A DNA stretch of 64,000 bases from Chloroflexota bacterium. GTDB lineage: Bacteria; Chloroflexota; Dehalococcoidia; Lucifugimonadales; UBA3495. The stretch spans positions 64,097 to 128,096 of the forward strand of contig JAPPMU010000020.1 of the NCBI GenBank assembly GCA_028873965.1, in the 5' to 3' direction. The translations under genes and the position numbers were made by a program. Positions 7,900 through 17,551 of this stretch are shown here, piece after piece. The notes below the pieces were generated by a model that saw only the letters and a list, made by a program, of their open reading frames with translations, ran no database searches and was not told where the DNA came from. The stretch's first letter is position 1. Each line of letters begins with the position of its first letter.

Positions 7900-9573
7900 A
7901 TGACGCGGATGCTGGGCAAGCACGCTCTGGCGCAGATGCTGGTGGCCGAGGGGGTCGAGTACATATTCGGCAACCCCGGCACCAGCGAGACGCCGTTCCT
8001 GGACGGCCTGCAGGATTTCCCGCAATTGCAGTACATACAGGCGCTGCAAGAGGGAACGGCGGTGGGGATGGCCGACGGCTATGCCCGGGCCACCGGCAAA
8101 CCAGCGTTCGCTAATATTCACATCGCCGGCGGGTTGGCGAACGGGATCAGCGGCTTGTACAACGCCTTTCGGGGCGGCACGCCGCTGGTGCTGACGGCGG
8201 GGAACTCGGACACCAGGATGATGATCAACGAGCCGGTGCTCTCGGGCGACCTGGTGGAGATGACCAAACAGTACACCAAGTGGAGCATCGAGATCCGGCA
8301 CGCGTCGGATATACCAGTGGCGATCCGGCGAGCGTTCAAGGAAGCCAAGACGCCGCCGACGGGGCCCGTGTTCGTGTCCTTCCCGTGGGATACGCTGGAC
8401 GAAGAGGTCGATTTCGAGCCGGTGGCATCGTCGGACGGGTATTTCCGGATCCGGCCCGACGCAGCGGCGGTTGACCGGGCGACAGAGCTGTTGGCCGGCG
8501 CCGAGAACCCGATGATCGTGGTCGGGGATCGGGTGGCGCAGTCGAACGCGGTGGAACAGGTTGTCAAGGTCGCCGAGCAGACTGGGGCGCGGGTTGTGGC
8601 CACGTCGTACTCGGAGGTGAACTTCCCGACCGCGCACCCCCAATGGGGCGGGATGCTGAACACCAACAGCCCGGCGACGGCGCGCCAGTTCCAGAACGCC
8701 GACGTGGTGCTGGCGGTGGGCACGGACGTGTTCGCGTCGTTTCTGTACGTTGACGTGCCGTTTTTGAATCCCGACACCAAGCTGATCCACCTGGACAGCA
8801 ACTACTGGGAGATCGAGAAGAGCTACCCGACGGAAGTGGGAATAATGGCCGACCCGGCCGCGGGCATGGCCGACCTGGCGGTGTCGCTGGAGTCGAGCAT
8901 GACCGGCGGGCAGCGCGAGGCAGCGGCGACGCGGGCGGCCACCCTGGCGGCGGCGCGGGAGCGGGACGCCGAACGTTACCAGGAGCGGATCGCGGCCACG
9001 TGGAACAACTCCCCGATGCCGGTGGAGCGGATGATGCACGAACTGGCCGACGCCGTCCCTCCGAACACCATCATCGCCGACGAAGCAGTGACGTCGCGGC
9101 CGGCGGTGAACCGGGCTTTCGACTTTGAGAAGCCTGGCGACATCTACGGCATCCGAGGCGGCGCGCTGGGCTGGGCGATGCCGGGCGCGCTAGGGGTCAA
9201 GCTGGCCCATCCGGACCGGCCGGTGCTGGCGGTGGTAGGCGACGGCGCGTCGATGTACACGGTGCAGGCGTTGTGGACGGCCAGCCGTTACAACATCCCG
9301 GTGGTGTACGCCATCTGCAACAACCAGGCTTACCGAATCCTCAAGGTGAACATGGAGGTTTACCTACGGGACATGCTGGACGACCGGGAGCGGGCCAGCG
9401 ACTACGTGGGCATGGACTTCGCGAACCGGCTGGACCTGGCGATGATGGCGCAGGCCATGGGCGTCCACGGAGAGCGGGTCGACGATCCGACGGAGATCGG
9501 GCCGGCGATCAAGCGGGCCTTCGAGAGCGGGAAGCCGGCTTTGCTGGATATTACGATCAGCGGAGCGCTGTAA
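7900..9573 (+). CDS. Thiamine-diphosphate enzyme, benzoylformate decarboxylase-like
   Basis: A 557-residue TPP-dependent enzyme with the three standard domains: PYR (1-170, with NPGTSETPFL and the cofactor-activating glutamate in ALQEGTAVGMADGYA), central (190-325) and PP (360-545, with VVGDGASMYTVQALW followed by CNNQAYRIL). The N-terminal pattern is closer to benzoylformate decarboxylase (MdlC) than to acetolactate synthase, but the catalytic histidine pair was not verified, so 2-oxoacid decarboxylase is as far as I go. A GAGGAGG lies 8-14 nt before the ATG. It reads with the VOC gene upstream, across a repeat element, and converges with the nuclease-like gene downstream. Confidence 0.85.
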   Translation: MTRMLGKHALAQMLVAEGVEYIFGNPGTSETPFLDGLQDFPQLQYIQALQEGTAVGMADGYARATGKPAFANIHIAGGLANGISGLYNAFRGGTPLVLTAGNSDTRMMINEPVLSGDLVEMTKQYTKWSIEIRHASDIPVAIRRAFKEAKTPPTGPVFVSFPWDTLDEEVDFEPVASSDGYFRIRPDAAAVDRATELLAGAENPMIVVGDRVAQSNAVEQVVKVAEQTGARVVATSYSEVNFPTAHPQWGGMLNTNSPATARQFQNADVVLAVGTDVFASFLYVDVPFLNPDTKLIHLDSNYWEIEKSYPTEVGIMADPAAGMADLAVSLESSMTGGQREAAATRAATLAAARERDAERYQERIAATWNNSPMPVERMMHELADAVPPNTIIADEAVTSRPAVNRAFDFEKPGDIYGIRGGALGWAMPGALGVKLAHPDRPVLAVVGDGASMYTVQALWTASRYNIPVVYAICNNQAYRILKVNMEVYLRDMLDDRERASDYVGMDFANRLDLAMMAQAMGVHGERVDDPTEIGPAIKRAFESGKPALLDITISGAL

Positions 9574-9595
9574 GCGCCTCGATCGGTGAGCGACG

Positions 9596-10048
9596 TTACG
9601 GCAACGGATCTCCGCAGCGTACCCGCGTCACACGCACCGACTTATCACGGAACCGCACGGTTTCCCTGGTTATCCTTTCGTGCGTGGACACGCTGCCAGA
9701 AGCTATGACAGGTAGAAAGTCCACGTCCAAATCTTGGGGTATCAGGGTTTCGGCTGCTTGAGCTCCGGCTTGGAGTTGACTTCTGGCGTCGCTCAAATCG
9801 AATTTGCCGCGCTTTAACTCAATCGGTCTAACCAGATCCGGCGAGCTAGACGTTTCTGCCAACAGCAAGTAATCGCAGCGACGAGCATCCAGAGCCAACG
9901 GAGACCCACGCTTGTCGAAATCGACTATCAAGCGTGGGTTGGGTGCATTTCCTAATGCGATGCTACAGCCTTCTTTACGTAGCCTGGTCGTCAAGCAGGA
10001 CTCAGGAATTTTGTTGCGAACGGCGGCCAACAATCCCGCCATGATCAT
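9596..10048 (-). CDS. PD-(D/E)XK nuclease-like protein (third effector gene of ATPase cassette)
   Basis: A 150-residue protein without a name that I recognise. The core RRCDYLLLAE ... LVRPIELKRGKFDLSDARSQLQAG has the spacing of a PD-(D/E)XK nuclease: an aspartate in the second strand, E-x-K (PIELKRG) in the third, then a helix with a conserved Q-L. Its start codon overlaps the stop of the ATPase gene by four nt (ATGA), so the two are probably translated together. Composition is less GC-rich than the flanking metabolic genes. I infer that it is the nuclease or DNA-binding partner of the ATPase. The fold call is from motifs only. Confidence 0.65.
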   Translation of the reverse strand: MIMAGLLAAVRNKIPESCLTTRLRKEGCSIALGNAPNPRLIVDFDKRGSPLALDARRCDYLLLAETSSSPDLVRPIELKRGKFDLSDARSQLQAGAQAAETLIPQDLDVDFLPVIASGSVSTHERITRETVRFRDKSVRVTRVRCGDPLP

Positions 10049-11589
10049 TTCCCTATTCGATTGTATATTTTGGCAGAATCGTTGCCCAAGGCGATGGCAA
10101 CGTCGTTGAAATCCGATGGATAAAGGCCGGATTCGTCCAACCTAAGTTCAACAACCTCCGAACCTCTGGGGCGGGTTTTCGGCCGGAACAGCCAGACGCC
10201 CACCTGGTCAGCGGTCAAGGCGGCGTCGCTGACGGAAACAGTTGACAGCTCATCGGGCGGCAGTTGCGAACGCTGCACCACGTTGGCGAGTTCTTCCAGT
10301 ATCCACTCGCTGTGGGTGGTGATGATGACGCGGTACCTCTGCTGCACCAGCTTGGCCAACTGGCGGGTGAGCTTCACCTGTGCATCCGGGTGGAGGTGGG
10401 ACTCCGGCTCTTCGATGATGAGAACGTTGCCGGGTTGTACGAGGTGGCGGAGGTACAGTACTACCGGGGCCAGATCCGACACCATGGAAGAGGCGTGCAT
10501 CAAGGGCAGGCCCTCTTTCCAGCGTCCGGGACGATAGGTGAATTGCGGGTAGTTGATGAGTTCAGACCGCTCGACACTCACTACGCCGCCGAGAATGTTC
10601 TCCTCTATCTGCTGGCCAATATCTAGATTGCTCTTCGGTCGCCGATCTGTACCCTGCCAATCGGTACGTTGGTCAATCCGAATAAGTTGGCTGATAAAAT
10701 CGGCCAAGACGCCGGATAGCAAGGGCGTCCGTGATACAGGCCGTAGCCCAGCCATCGGCGCACTGTCAATCATCGCGCTGACGATGGCGCTGTGAGCGTG
10801 CATCACGCCGGTGCGGTCGGCGGGGAGGTAGAACCCTCGTGAGGCGAGACCGCCCACTACCTGACGCAGCGCCAGATCCATCAGCGAACTAATCGACTCT
10901 AGATACCCAATGGGCCAAGCATCCTCATCGCCAATCCGTCCCGGTGTCGCGCCCTCAATTTTTAGCAAACCCAAATGTAAATAGGTCTGTTCCAAGTCAG
11001 CAGTACGAAAATGGACCTGTCTGGGCATTGAGGTTCTGAACTCCGCCCCGTGCGCGTCAAGGGACAGCGTTTGCTCCAACACATCAGTATCATTGGGACG
11101 GTGGTGCCGGATTGCCACGAGAGCTCGTTCCGGTGAACCCTTTCGTACTAGCGCTTCGGTTGCATCCAAACCGAAGCACCGCAGGATTTCTGAGCTTATG
11201 TTGCCTCCCAATTTGTCAAATTCCCAGCGTAGAAATTCGACAATGCCATCAGGCAACTCTAACACTGTGCTCGCGTCATCACGCGACTCGATTATGTCAG
11301 AAACCGACCGAGCAAGCTGCGCAAATGCGGCGGTTGCTTCTTCCGTGTGTTCCGGCACAGTAGTTCCAATCTGCGATCTCCAGAGTCCGTAACGAAGCGA
11401 CCCCGGCGATCCACCTATGGCGCCGAATACCTGGTGCAAGGCATACAAAAGTACGGCCAAGTAGGATTTGCCGGTATTGCTGGGGCCGATGAATACGGTC
11501 ATCGGGCGCAGGTCAAGCTTGGCATGGACTATCGGGCCGAAGTCCTTGACCTCGACTTCGAGGCGGCTTTGTGGCAGAGGGCTGCTCAT
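10045..11589 (-). CDS. AAA/ABC-type ATPase, OLD-like without Toprim domain
   Basis: A 514-residue ATPase of the RecF/OLD-like ABC class. Walker A is FIGPSNTGKS at about residue 33, the ABC-signature-like segment is SSMVSDLAPVVLYL, Walker B plus D-loop is LIIEEPESHLHPDAQ, and the switch histidine lies in ITTHSEWILEEL. A middle insert contains FYLPADRTG, common in this family. In OLD nucleases a Toprim domain follows the H-switch; here the C-terminal 80 residues show no Toprim motif, so nuclease activity would have to come from the flanking PD-(D/E)XK-like genes. It starts 15 nt after the upstream nuclease-like gene and overlaps the downstream one by four nt. Such ATPases are frequent drivers of anti-phage systems. 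Confidence 0.85.
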   Translation of the reverse strand: MSSPLPQSRLEVEVKDFGPIVHAKLDLRPMTVFIGPSNTGKSYLAVLLYALHQVFGAIGGSPGSLRYGLWRSQIGTTVPEHTEEATAAFAQLARSVSDIIESRDDASTVLELPDGIVEFLRWEFDKLGGNISSEILRCFGLDATEALVRKGSPERALVAIRHHRPNDTDVLEQTLSLDAHGAEFRTSMPRQVHFRTADLEQTYLHLGLLKIEGATPGRIGDEDAWPIGYLESISSLMDLALRQVVGGLASRGFYLPADRTGVMHAHSAIVSAMIDSAPMAGLRPVSRTPLLSGVLADFISQLIRIDQRTDWQGTDRRPKSNLDIGQQIEENILGGVVSVERSELINYPQFTYRPGRWKEGLPLMHASSMVSDLAPVVLYLRHLVQPGNVLIIEEPESHLHPDAQVKLTRQLAKLVQQRYRVIITTHSEWILEELANVVQRSQLPPDELSTVSVSDAALTADQVGVWLFRPKTRPRGSEVVELRLDESGLYPSDFNDVAIALGNDSAKIYNRIGK

Positions 11590-11603
11590 GTTAGTTTCCT
11601 ATG

Positions 11604-12208
11604 CTAATCGAGCAAGTTCGGCTGTCCTGATCGCCGCTCACGCCATCCTCGGCATAATTCGCTAACAGTGTAAAGTTCAACCTCGGCGTGTTCGGCAAGG
11701 CGTACAACACTCGCGTCGTAGCCCGTTCCCACAACTACTCGACTCGTGAACTTGTAATGTCCCCATGCGTCTTGGATCAGTTTCTTGAGTCCTTTCGGAT
11801 CCCATATTCGCCCTATCCCTGTTCCATCTCCTCCTGAGTACCGGACGAGATGCCACGTCATATCTTCTGCGCTCATCTCGCTGATGGCCAGCGCGTAATC
11901 GAGAACTTGAGCGATGTGTTCCCTGCGGATTTTGCGTGCCTTGAGCTCGTAAACCGTCGGGAAGCTGTCTCCCCAAACGACGTCTGGGTCAACGTGAAAT
12001 CCATACCTGAAGGGTCGCTTACCCACCAAGCCAAACAGGTCCAAAACCCCGGATTCCACTGGAAGTTGCCGGCCGCAGAAAAACGGAGCGGGATCGAACA
12101 AATCGGGAACCACAATCAGCGCGATCTCAAGTTCCTCCTCGCTGAATTGTCCGGTTTCCAGCTTTAGGATTTGGCGCAACTTCTCGTCGTCTGATGCAGG
12201 CAAAGTAA

Positions 12209-12212
<4 letters not shown>
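11604..12212 (-). CDS. NucS-like PD-(D/E)XK nuclease domain protein
   Basis: About 202 residues from the chosen ATG. The segment GVLDLFGLVGK ... TVYELKARKIRREHIAQVLDYALAI fits the DUF91/NucS type of PD-(D/E)XK fold: a G-x-x-D strand, then E-L-K, then a helix with Q..DY. VVVGTGYDASVVRLAEHAEVELYTVSEL resembles the last strand-helix unit of the same fold. The start at 12212 is chosen because it overlaps the stop of the EVE gene by four nt (ATGA); the ORF track start at 12248 lies inside that gene. It is the second gene of the EVE-nuclease-ATPase-nuclease cassette. Target and activity are unknown. Confidence 0.7.
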
Positions 12213-12688
<476 letters not shown>

Positions 12689-12740
12689 GGGGTTAACTCC
12701 AGAGACGGACCCAAGAAAAACGAGCGGGGTGGGCCTGGGC

Positions 12741-12770
12741 CTGGGTTCCTGCTTTCGCAGGAACGACGGA
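12741..12770. repeat. Interspersed repeat, family A
   Basis: CTGGGTTCCTGC-TTTC-GCAGGAACGACGG is an imperfect hairpin (TTCCTGC/GCAGGAA) of the same design as the other family A elements, with compensating changes in the stem. Confidence 0.75.
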
Positions 12771-12817
12771 CTGGTGGCCGGGTTTAGATCACGACGGCGA
12801 CGTGATGCAGGACCGCG

Positions 12818-13162
12818 CTATACGGCGTCGGAGCCGTGCTCGCCGGTACGGATACGGATGGCATCCCCGACGGGATAAATGAAGATCTTGCCGTCGCCTG
12901 GCGCCCCCGTGATGGCGTTGGTACGGATAACGTCCACTGCCTTGTCGGTGTCCTCGTCGTTGACCACGACCTCCACCTTTACCTTGGGCAGCATGTCGAT
13001 GCGATAGGTTCCGAGGCCGCGGGCCGCGGTGACTTCCACGCCTCCCTGGTTGCCCCGGCCGGACACCTGGGTTGCAGTCAGGCCCACGATGCCGGCTTCG
13101 CTGAGGGCATCTTTAACGACGTCGAGACGTTCCGGACGGAAGATGGCTTCGATTTTGTTCAT
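12818..13162 (-). CDS. PII-type nitrogen regulatory protein (GlnB/GlnK family) with atypical T-loop
   Basis: A 114-residue PII trimer subunit. It opens MNKIEAIFRPERLDVVK, carries LPKVKVEVVV and the B-loop/C-terminal GDGKIFIYPV...RIRTGEHGSDAV, all family signatures for ATP/ADP and 2-oxoglutarate binding. The T-loop reads GNQGGVEVTAARGLGTYRID. It keeps the glutamine equivalent to Q39 but is about two residues longer than in E. coli GlnB and has alanine where the uridylylated Tyr51 would be. Control by uridylylation is therefore unlikely; effector binding alone is probable. No amtB, glnA or glnD lies nearby. A TACAAT-like -10 (13187-13192) and GAGGTG precede the gene. Confidence 0.9.
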   Translation of the reverse strand: MNKIEAIFRPERLDVVKDALSEAGIVGLTATQVSGRGNQGGVEVTAARGLGTYRIDMLPKVKVEVVVNDEDTDKAVDVIRTNAITGAPGDGKIFIYPVGDAIRIRTGEHGSDAV

Positions 13163-13240
13163 TGGGTTTGCACCTCGCTGGACTCAATTGTAATCGTTAT
13201 GTCGCCTGAAACGCATGTGAATCACAGGCTCACGCGAAGC

Positions 13241-13350
13241 CAGTTTGTCATCGTGAGGAGCGAAGCGACGTAGGGACCTCGTTCTCAGAGAGGCATCCGC
13301 TAACTGGACGAGATTGCCGCCCCCGCATCGAGCGCGGGGTCGCAATGACA
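13241..13350. repeat. Interspersed repeat, family B
   Basis: Starts AGTTTGTCATCGTGAGGAGCGAAGCGACGTAGGGACCTCGTT and ends GAGATTGCCGC...GGGGTCGCAATGACA. The two ends are related to the widespread GAGGAGCGAAGCGACG...CGCAATGAC intergenic element. The middle contains the hairpin CCCCGC-ATCGA-GCGGGG. Confidence 0.75.
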
Positions 13351-13402
13351 GGTTGGGGAAAGTGGGTGCGCATGAGAGACCATAGAATCAGTAGAGCGCC
13401 GG

Positions 13403-15034
13403 CTATCTCCGGATCTGGATGCCGGCGGTCTCGCGGTCGAAGCAACCCGAGATGAGGTCCTCGCGTTCCTGGCGCAGAACGTCTTTTCTGACCCGCAGAC
13501 TGGGCGTTCGCGGCAGTTCGTCGCGGATTTCGATATAGCGGGGAACCTTGAAGTAGGCCAGGCGGTCGGCGCACCAGTAAATGACGTCCTCGGGCTGCGG
13601 GGACGCGCCGGGCCGCGGCGTGATGTAGGCCTTGACCTCGTCCTCGCCCAGTTCCGACGGGACCGCGATGATGGCGCAGTCAAGCACATGCTCGTGACTC
13701 TTGATCACATCCTCGACTTCCTGAGACGAGATATTCTCGCCACGGCGACGGATGACATCCTTCTTGCGGTCGACGAAGTACAGATAGTTGTCGTCGTCAA
13801 GCCAGCCCAGGTCGCCGGTGAAGAGCCAGCCGTCGCGCAGGGAAGCGCCGGTTTCGGCCTCGTTGCGCCAGTAGCCGGCCATGGTGGCGGGGTTACGAAT
13901 GGTGATCTCGCCGGGCTGGCCGTTGGCGACGGGATTGCCGCTGTCGTCAACGATGCGCACGGTGTTTTCGAAGGCGGCGTCGGGATGCTTGCGGGGCTGC
14001 CCCGACGAGTTGGGACGGCGCTCGCCGCGGATGGTCTCGATGGTGCCATAGCAGGTCTCGGTCATGCCGAAGCCGACGATGATGTCGGTGCCGAAGCGCT
14101 GCTCGAACTCCGCGAGGAACTCGGGCGAAAAGGCCGGTGAGCCGTAGAAAAGGCGGACAGTGTTGTCGGCGTCGTCGCGCTGCGGATCATTCTTGGCCAA
14201 GACGGGCATCATCATGCCGATGAAGTTGACGACGGTGGCGCGGGCGTCGCGCACCTGATCCCAGAAACGCGAGGCGCTGAAACGGTCCTGCACGATCAGC
14301 GTGGCGCCGGACGCCAGGGTGCCCATGGTGCTGTAGTACTGGGCGTTGGCGTGGAAGTAGGGCAGGCAGGTGAAAAAGCGGTCGTCGGGCGTGGCCTGGG
14401 TCCACATGGCGAAACCCTGGCCGGCCGACACGTACATCTGATGAGTAACCTGAACGCCCTTGGGATTGCCAGTGGTGCCAGAGGTGTACTGGAGCATGGA
14501 GATGTCGGTGGGAGCCACCGGGGGAAGCTCCGCGATCTCGGGGGACTGGGCCAGCAGATCCGAGTACCGGCTCCATCCAGAAGGCGGGGCGCCGTCACCC
14601 ACGAACAGGCGATGGCGGACGCAGGGGGCGATGTCGGCTGCCTGGGTGGCAGTGTCCAGCAGGCTCTCGTGGGCGACCAGGGCGGAAGCCTCCGCGTTGT
14701 TCAGTATGAAGGCCATCTCATCGCGCCGATACGCCGTGTTGATGGTGACGGCGATACCACCGATGAGCGAGAGTCCGAACCAGGTGTACAGAACCTCGGG
14801 GACGTTGGGGAGGAACAGGCAGACGCGGTCGCCGTGGCCGATGCCCAATTCGCGGAACATGGTGGCCGCGGAGCGGCAGCGACGATAGAAGTCGGAGTAG
14901 GTGATCTGCTGCCCGGCGATCTCGACAAAGATCTTGTCGGGATTGGACCTGACCACAATCTCCAGGAATTCACCGAGGGATTTTTCCCACGATTGGCGAT
15001 CGGGAAGGGGCTCCAGGCCGAGTATGTTACTCAT
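13403..15034 (-). CDS. Acyl-CoA synthetase (AMP-binding), CaiC-like
   Basis: A 543-residue member of the adenylate-forming superfamily that activates a carboxylic acid with ATP and joins it to CoA. The phosphate-binding loop is QYTSGTTGNPKGVQ, motif A5 GFGMTETCYGT, the hinge region GDLGWLDDDNYLYFVDRKKDVIRRRGENIS, and the catalytic lysine lies near PRTPSLRVRKDVL at the C-terminus. Full length for the family. The overall pattern resembles crotonobetaine/carnitine-CoA ligases, but the acid cannot be fixed from the sequence. It is a single gene with a repeat element downstream. A CoA-transferase at 42.8 kb and a thiolase at 20.4 kb are the kind of enzymes it could feed. Confidence 0.88.
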   Translation of the reverse strand: MSNILGLEPLPDRQSWEKSLGEFLEIVVRSNPDKIFVEIAGQQITYSDFYRRCRSAATMFRELGIGHGDRVCLFLPNVPEVLYTWFGLSLIGGIAVTINTAYRRDEMAFILNNAEASALVAHESLLDTATQAADIAPCVRHRLFVGDGAPPSGWSRYSDLLAQSPEIAELPPVAPTDISMLQYTSGTTGNPKGVQVTHQMYVSAGQGFAMWTQATPDDRFFTCLPYFHANAQYYSTMGTLASGATLIVQDRFSASRFWDQVRDARATVVNFIGMMMPVLAKNDPQRDDADNTVRLFYGSPAFSPEFLAEFEQRFGTDIIVGFGMTETCYGTIETIRGERRPNSSGQPRKHPDAAFENTVRIVDDSGNPVANGQPGEITIRNPATMAGYWRNEAETGASLRDGWLFTGDLGWLDDDNYLYFVDRKKDVIRRRGENISSQEVEDVIKSHEHVLDCAIIAVPSELGEDEVKAYITPRPGASPQPEDVIYWCADRLAYFKVPRYIEIRDELPRTPSLRVRKDVLRQEREDLISGCFDRETAGIQIRR

Positions 15035-15246
15035 AAGTAAGCTCGGATGCGGACGGCTGCGAACCTGCGGCCGGCGACAGATTACGTAGGCTTCACGCTA
15101 TCATGCGAGTTGGGGGCGGTCAAGCGACAAACGAACCACGCATTCGGGCAACGCTGCGATGGACGCGGCCACGGCAGGACTGACTTGGGCGGTCTCGTAT
15201 CCGCCTCCCTCAAACGCAGAGAAATCCGCCGCCGGATGACTGCCCG

Positions 15247-15255
15247 TGCTAAAAT
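15247..15255 (+). promoter_or_regulatory. Extended -10 element (TGCTAAAAT)
   Basis: TGC followed by TAAAAT, placed to start transcription about 48 nt before the TTG of the small membrane ORF at 15310. It is one reason to accept that ORF. Confidence 0.45.
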
Positions 15256-15309
15256 TGCCGGCGCTTGCGTGAGCCAATCGCACCAAATCGTACCTGAAGG
15301 ACAGTCGAA

Positions 15310-15564
15310 TTGCAGGTAACTGGCAGAGGCGTTTGGATCGCCTTGACCTCCGCAATATTCTGGGCCGCATCTCTGGCGGCAATGCTCGCCGGCGGGTATG
15401 TGGTGGCGGTGGGTACCCCTTGCCTCTGCGCCGACATCAACGGCCTGATGCTTGGCGGAGGTCTGGTCATAATCCTGGTCAGCGCCGCCATGCTGCTCTG
15501 GTCCCGGGATTTGGCGCGTCTGATCGTTGACAGGCTGACCAGACTGGCAACTCAGCAGAAATAG
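15310..15564 (+). CDS. Small membrane protein, two TM segments
   Basis: An 84-residue ORF with two clear hydrophobic spans, GVWIALTSAIFWAASLAAML and LMLGGGLVIILVSAAMLLW, separated by a short loop with two cysteines (TPCLCADING), and a basic C-terminal tail. The start is TTG with AGGA upstream. An extended -10 element stands about 55 nt before it. No known family recognised. The support is the membrane topology and the promoter, not similarity, so it could still be spurious. Confidence 0.5.
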   Translation: MQVTGRGVWIALTSAIFWAASLAAMLAGGYVVAVGTPCLCADINGLMLGGGLVIILVSAAMLLWSRDLARLIVDRLTRLATQQK

Positions 15565-15723
15565 CCGCCGCGCGCAACCAGCGCCGTCACCGTCCAGTGC
15601 CGATCTTCGCAGGAAACGTCTACTTGCGAGCGCCGAGGTGGAACGCCGTGGACCGGCACGCTCCACCAGGAAAGTTCGGAGCAGCGCTGTCCCCAGCCAA
15701 CTCCCGATCCAACCGACTCCGGG

Positions 15724-16626
15724 CTAGAGCTGACGCAGCTTGGGATCCAGCCGATCCCTGAGCCAGTCCCCGAACACGTTGAACGCGATCACAACCATGG
15801 TTATCGCAACGCCGGGGATGATGGAAATCCACCACGCGGTGGCGACCTTAGCCCGGCCGTCAGCGACCATCTGTCCCCATGATGGCGTGGGCGGAGGGAT
15901 TCCGGCGCCGAGGAAGCTTAGGGAAGCTTCGGTCAGGATGACCAGGCCGACGTGCAACGTCAACATGACCATGAAGGAATTGAAAACGTTGGGCATTATG
16001 TGAACGAACATGATCCGGGTGCTGGAGCAACCGTGGACGTGAGCCAGCGCGACAAAATCGTTGTCTTTGAGTCCCAGCACCTCGCCTCGCGTGACCCGGG
16101 CAAATCTCGCCCAGAGAATCAGGGTCACGGCAAGGACCACGGTCAGCAGGCCTTGCCCCATGGTGACTGCCAACAATAAAGCGAACAGAATTGTCGGGAA
16201 GGCAAGGGTGGCGTCCACCGCCCTCATGATGAACGTGTCGGTCTTGCCGCCCGCGTAGCCCGACAGCAGGCCCAGAACGCCGCCAATCGCGCCACCGGCC
16301 AAAAGGGCGGTGAACGCCACGATCAGGCTGACCCGGGCGCCGTAGATCAAACGGCTGAGAATGTCCCGACCGAGGATGTCGGTGCCCAACAAATACTTGG
16401 CCTCTCCTTCCGCCTGCCAAGCCGGCGGCTTGAGCTTGTCCCGGAGAGACTGCTTGGTTGGTGAATGAGGGGCGATCAGTGGCGCGAAGATGGCCGCGAA
16501 GATCATCAGTGCGATGATGACCACGGGTATCCAGGGCATCCGCTTGAGTTCGTACTTCAGCCGCTCCTGGCGGTCGCCCGATACCTCCAGTACCTGCACG
16601 CTGGTATCTACGCGGTCACTGGCCAT
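15724..16626 (-). CDS. Oligopeptide/dipeptide ABC transporter permease (DppC/OppC type)
   Basis: A 300-residue inner-membrane permease with an N-terminal anchor segment (WIPVVIIALMIFAAIFAPLI), the OppC_N-type lead-in HSPTKQSLRDKLKPP, the LLGTDILGRDILSRLIYGAR signature and five further membrane spans. The EAA loop is seen at EVLGLKDNDFVALAHVHGCSSTRIMFVHIMPN. It is the last gene of the minus-strand order binding protein, DppB-type permease, DppC-type permease, eight nt behind the latter. The ATPase genes (DppD/DppF) are not next to it and must lie elsewhere. Confidence 0.92.
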   Translation of the reverse strand: MASDRVDTSVQVLEVSGDRQERLKYELKRMPWIPVVIIALMIFAAIFAPLIAPHSPTKQSLRDKLKPPAWQAEGEAKYLLGTDILGRDILSRLIYGARVSLIVAFTALLAGGAIGGVLGLLSGYAGGKTDTFIMRAVDATLAFPTILFALLLAVTMGQGLLTVVLAVTLILWARFARVTRGEVLGLKDNDFVALAHVHGCSSTRIMFVHIMPNVFNSFMVMLTLHVGLVILTEASLSFLGAGIPPPTPSWGQMVADGRAKVATAWWISIIPGVAITMVVIAFNVFGDWLRDRLDPKLRQL

Positions 16627-16633
16627 GTCGCTC

Positions 16634-17551
16634 CTAGTCGTACCGGATCCTGGGATTGATGTAGGCGTAGAGAATATCGACGACCAGGTTGACGCCGAGG
16701 ATGATTACTGCATCCAGCAGGATCACCGCCTGCAGCAGAGGAAAGTCGCGTTGTGCCACGGCGTCAATGGTGAGGCGGCCGATGCCCGGCCACGCAAACA
16801 CGGTCTCGGTCACGATGGCCCCGGTTACAAACCCACCGACAAAAACGCCGAAGAGCGTCAGCACCGGGATCAGGGCGTTGCGCAGGCAATGCTTCCAGAA
16901 GACCTTCCACTCCTGCAAACCTTTAATCCGGGCGAGCTTGACGTACTCGGTATCCAGCACCTCGAGCATGCTGGAACGGATCAGCCGCATGATCCCAGCG
17001 ATGGAGAACGTGCCCAGGGTGAACGCGGGCAGGATGTAGTGGGATGGTCCGCCCATTCTCCCAGGTGGGAGAACGTCCAGCCACACGCTGAATACGTAAA
17101 TGCAGACGATGGCGATCCAGAAATTTGGGGTAGCCACCCCGAACACGGCGATGGCGCCAGCCACCTGGTCGATCCAAGTGCCGCGTTTGACGGCCGCGAT
17201 GACCCCCAATGGAATGGCAACGCCCACCGCAATCAACATTGACAGCGGCAACAGCTTCAGCGTGTTGGGCAGCCGCTCGAAGAAAAGCTCGGCCGCCGGT
17301 TTCTTGTAGACGAGCGAGTCGCCGAAGTCGCCGCGGACGATACCGGTGAGAAACACGAAGAGCTGGACGTGGTACGGGCGGTCGAGGCCCAGGTTCCGCT
17401 CGATGAACTGGCGCTCTTCCTCGGTGGCATCTTCGGGCACCATTAGGTCCGCCGGATTCCCGGTTGCCCGGGCGAGGGCGAACACGATCAGCGCGACTAT
17501 GAATAGCAGGACAATGCCCTGCAAAAGCCGGTTGAGGATGTATTTTTGCAA
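16634..17551 (-). CDS. Oligopeptide/dipeptide ABC transporter permease (DppB/OppB type)
   Basis: A 305-residue permease starting MQKYILNRLLQGIVLLFIVALIVFAL, the standard DppB N-terminal span, followed by RATGNPADLMVPEDATEEE and the periplasmic loop. The EAA motif reads EYVKLARIKGLQEWKVFWKHCLRNAL. It forms the membrane channel together with the DppC-type protein encoded eight nt downstream. The binding-protein gene is 145 nt upstream with a strong hairpin in between, an arrangement that usually gives more binding protein than permease. Confidence 0.92.
   Translation of the reverse strand: MQKYILNRLLQGIVLLFIVALIVFALARATGNPADLMVPEDATEEERQFIERNLGLDRPYHVQLFVFLTGIVRGDFGDSLVYKKPAAELFFERLPNTLKLLPLSMLIAVGVAIPLGVIAAVKRGTWIDQVAGAIAVFGVATPNFWIAIVCIYVFSVWLDVLPPGRMGGPSHYILPAFTLGTFSIAGIMRLIRSSMLEVLDTEYVKLARIKGLQEWKVFWKHCLRNALIPVLTLFGVFVGGFVTGAIVTETVFAWPGIGRLTIDAVAQRDFPLLQAVILLDAVIILGVNLVVDILYAYINPRIRYD

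Noticed and set aside
7840-9039. 399-codon minus-strand ORF opposite the TPP enzyme
   Set aside because: Shadow; arginine/histidine/proline-rich with no motif, while the plus frame holds a full TPP-enzyme signature.
10045-11589. Complete OLD nuclease (ATPase plus Toprim) as in Gabija GajA or classical OLD
   Set aside because: No Toprim acidic motifs follow the H-switch and the protein is too short.
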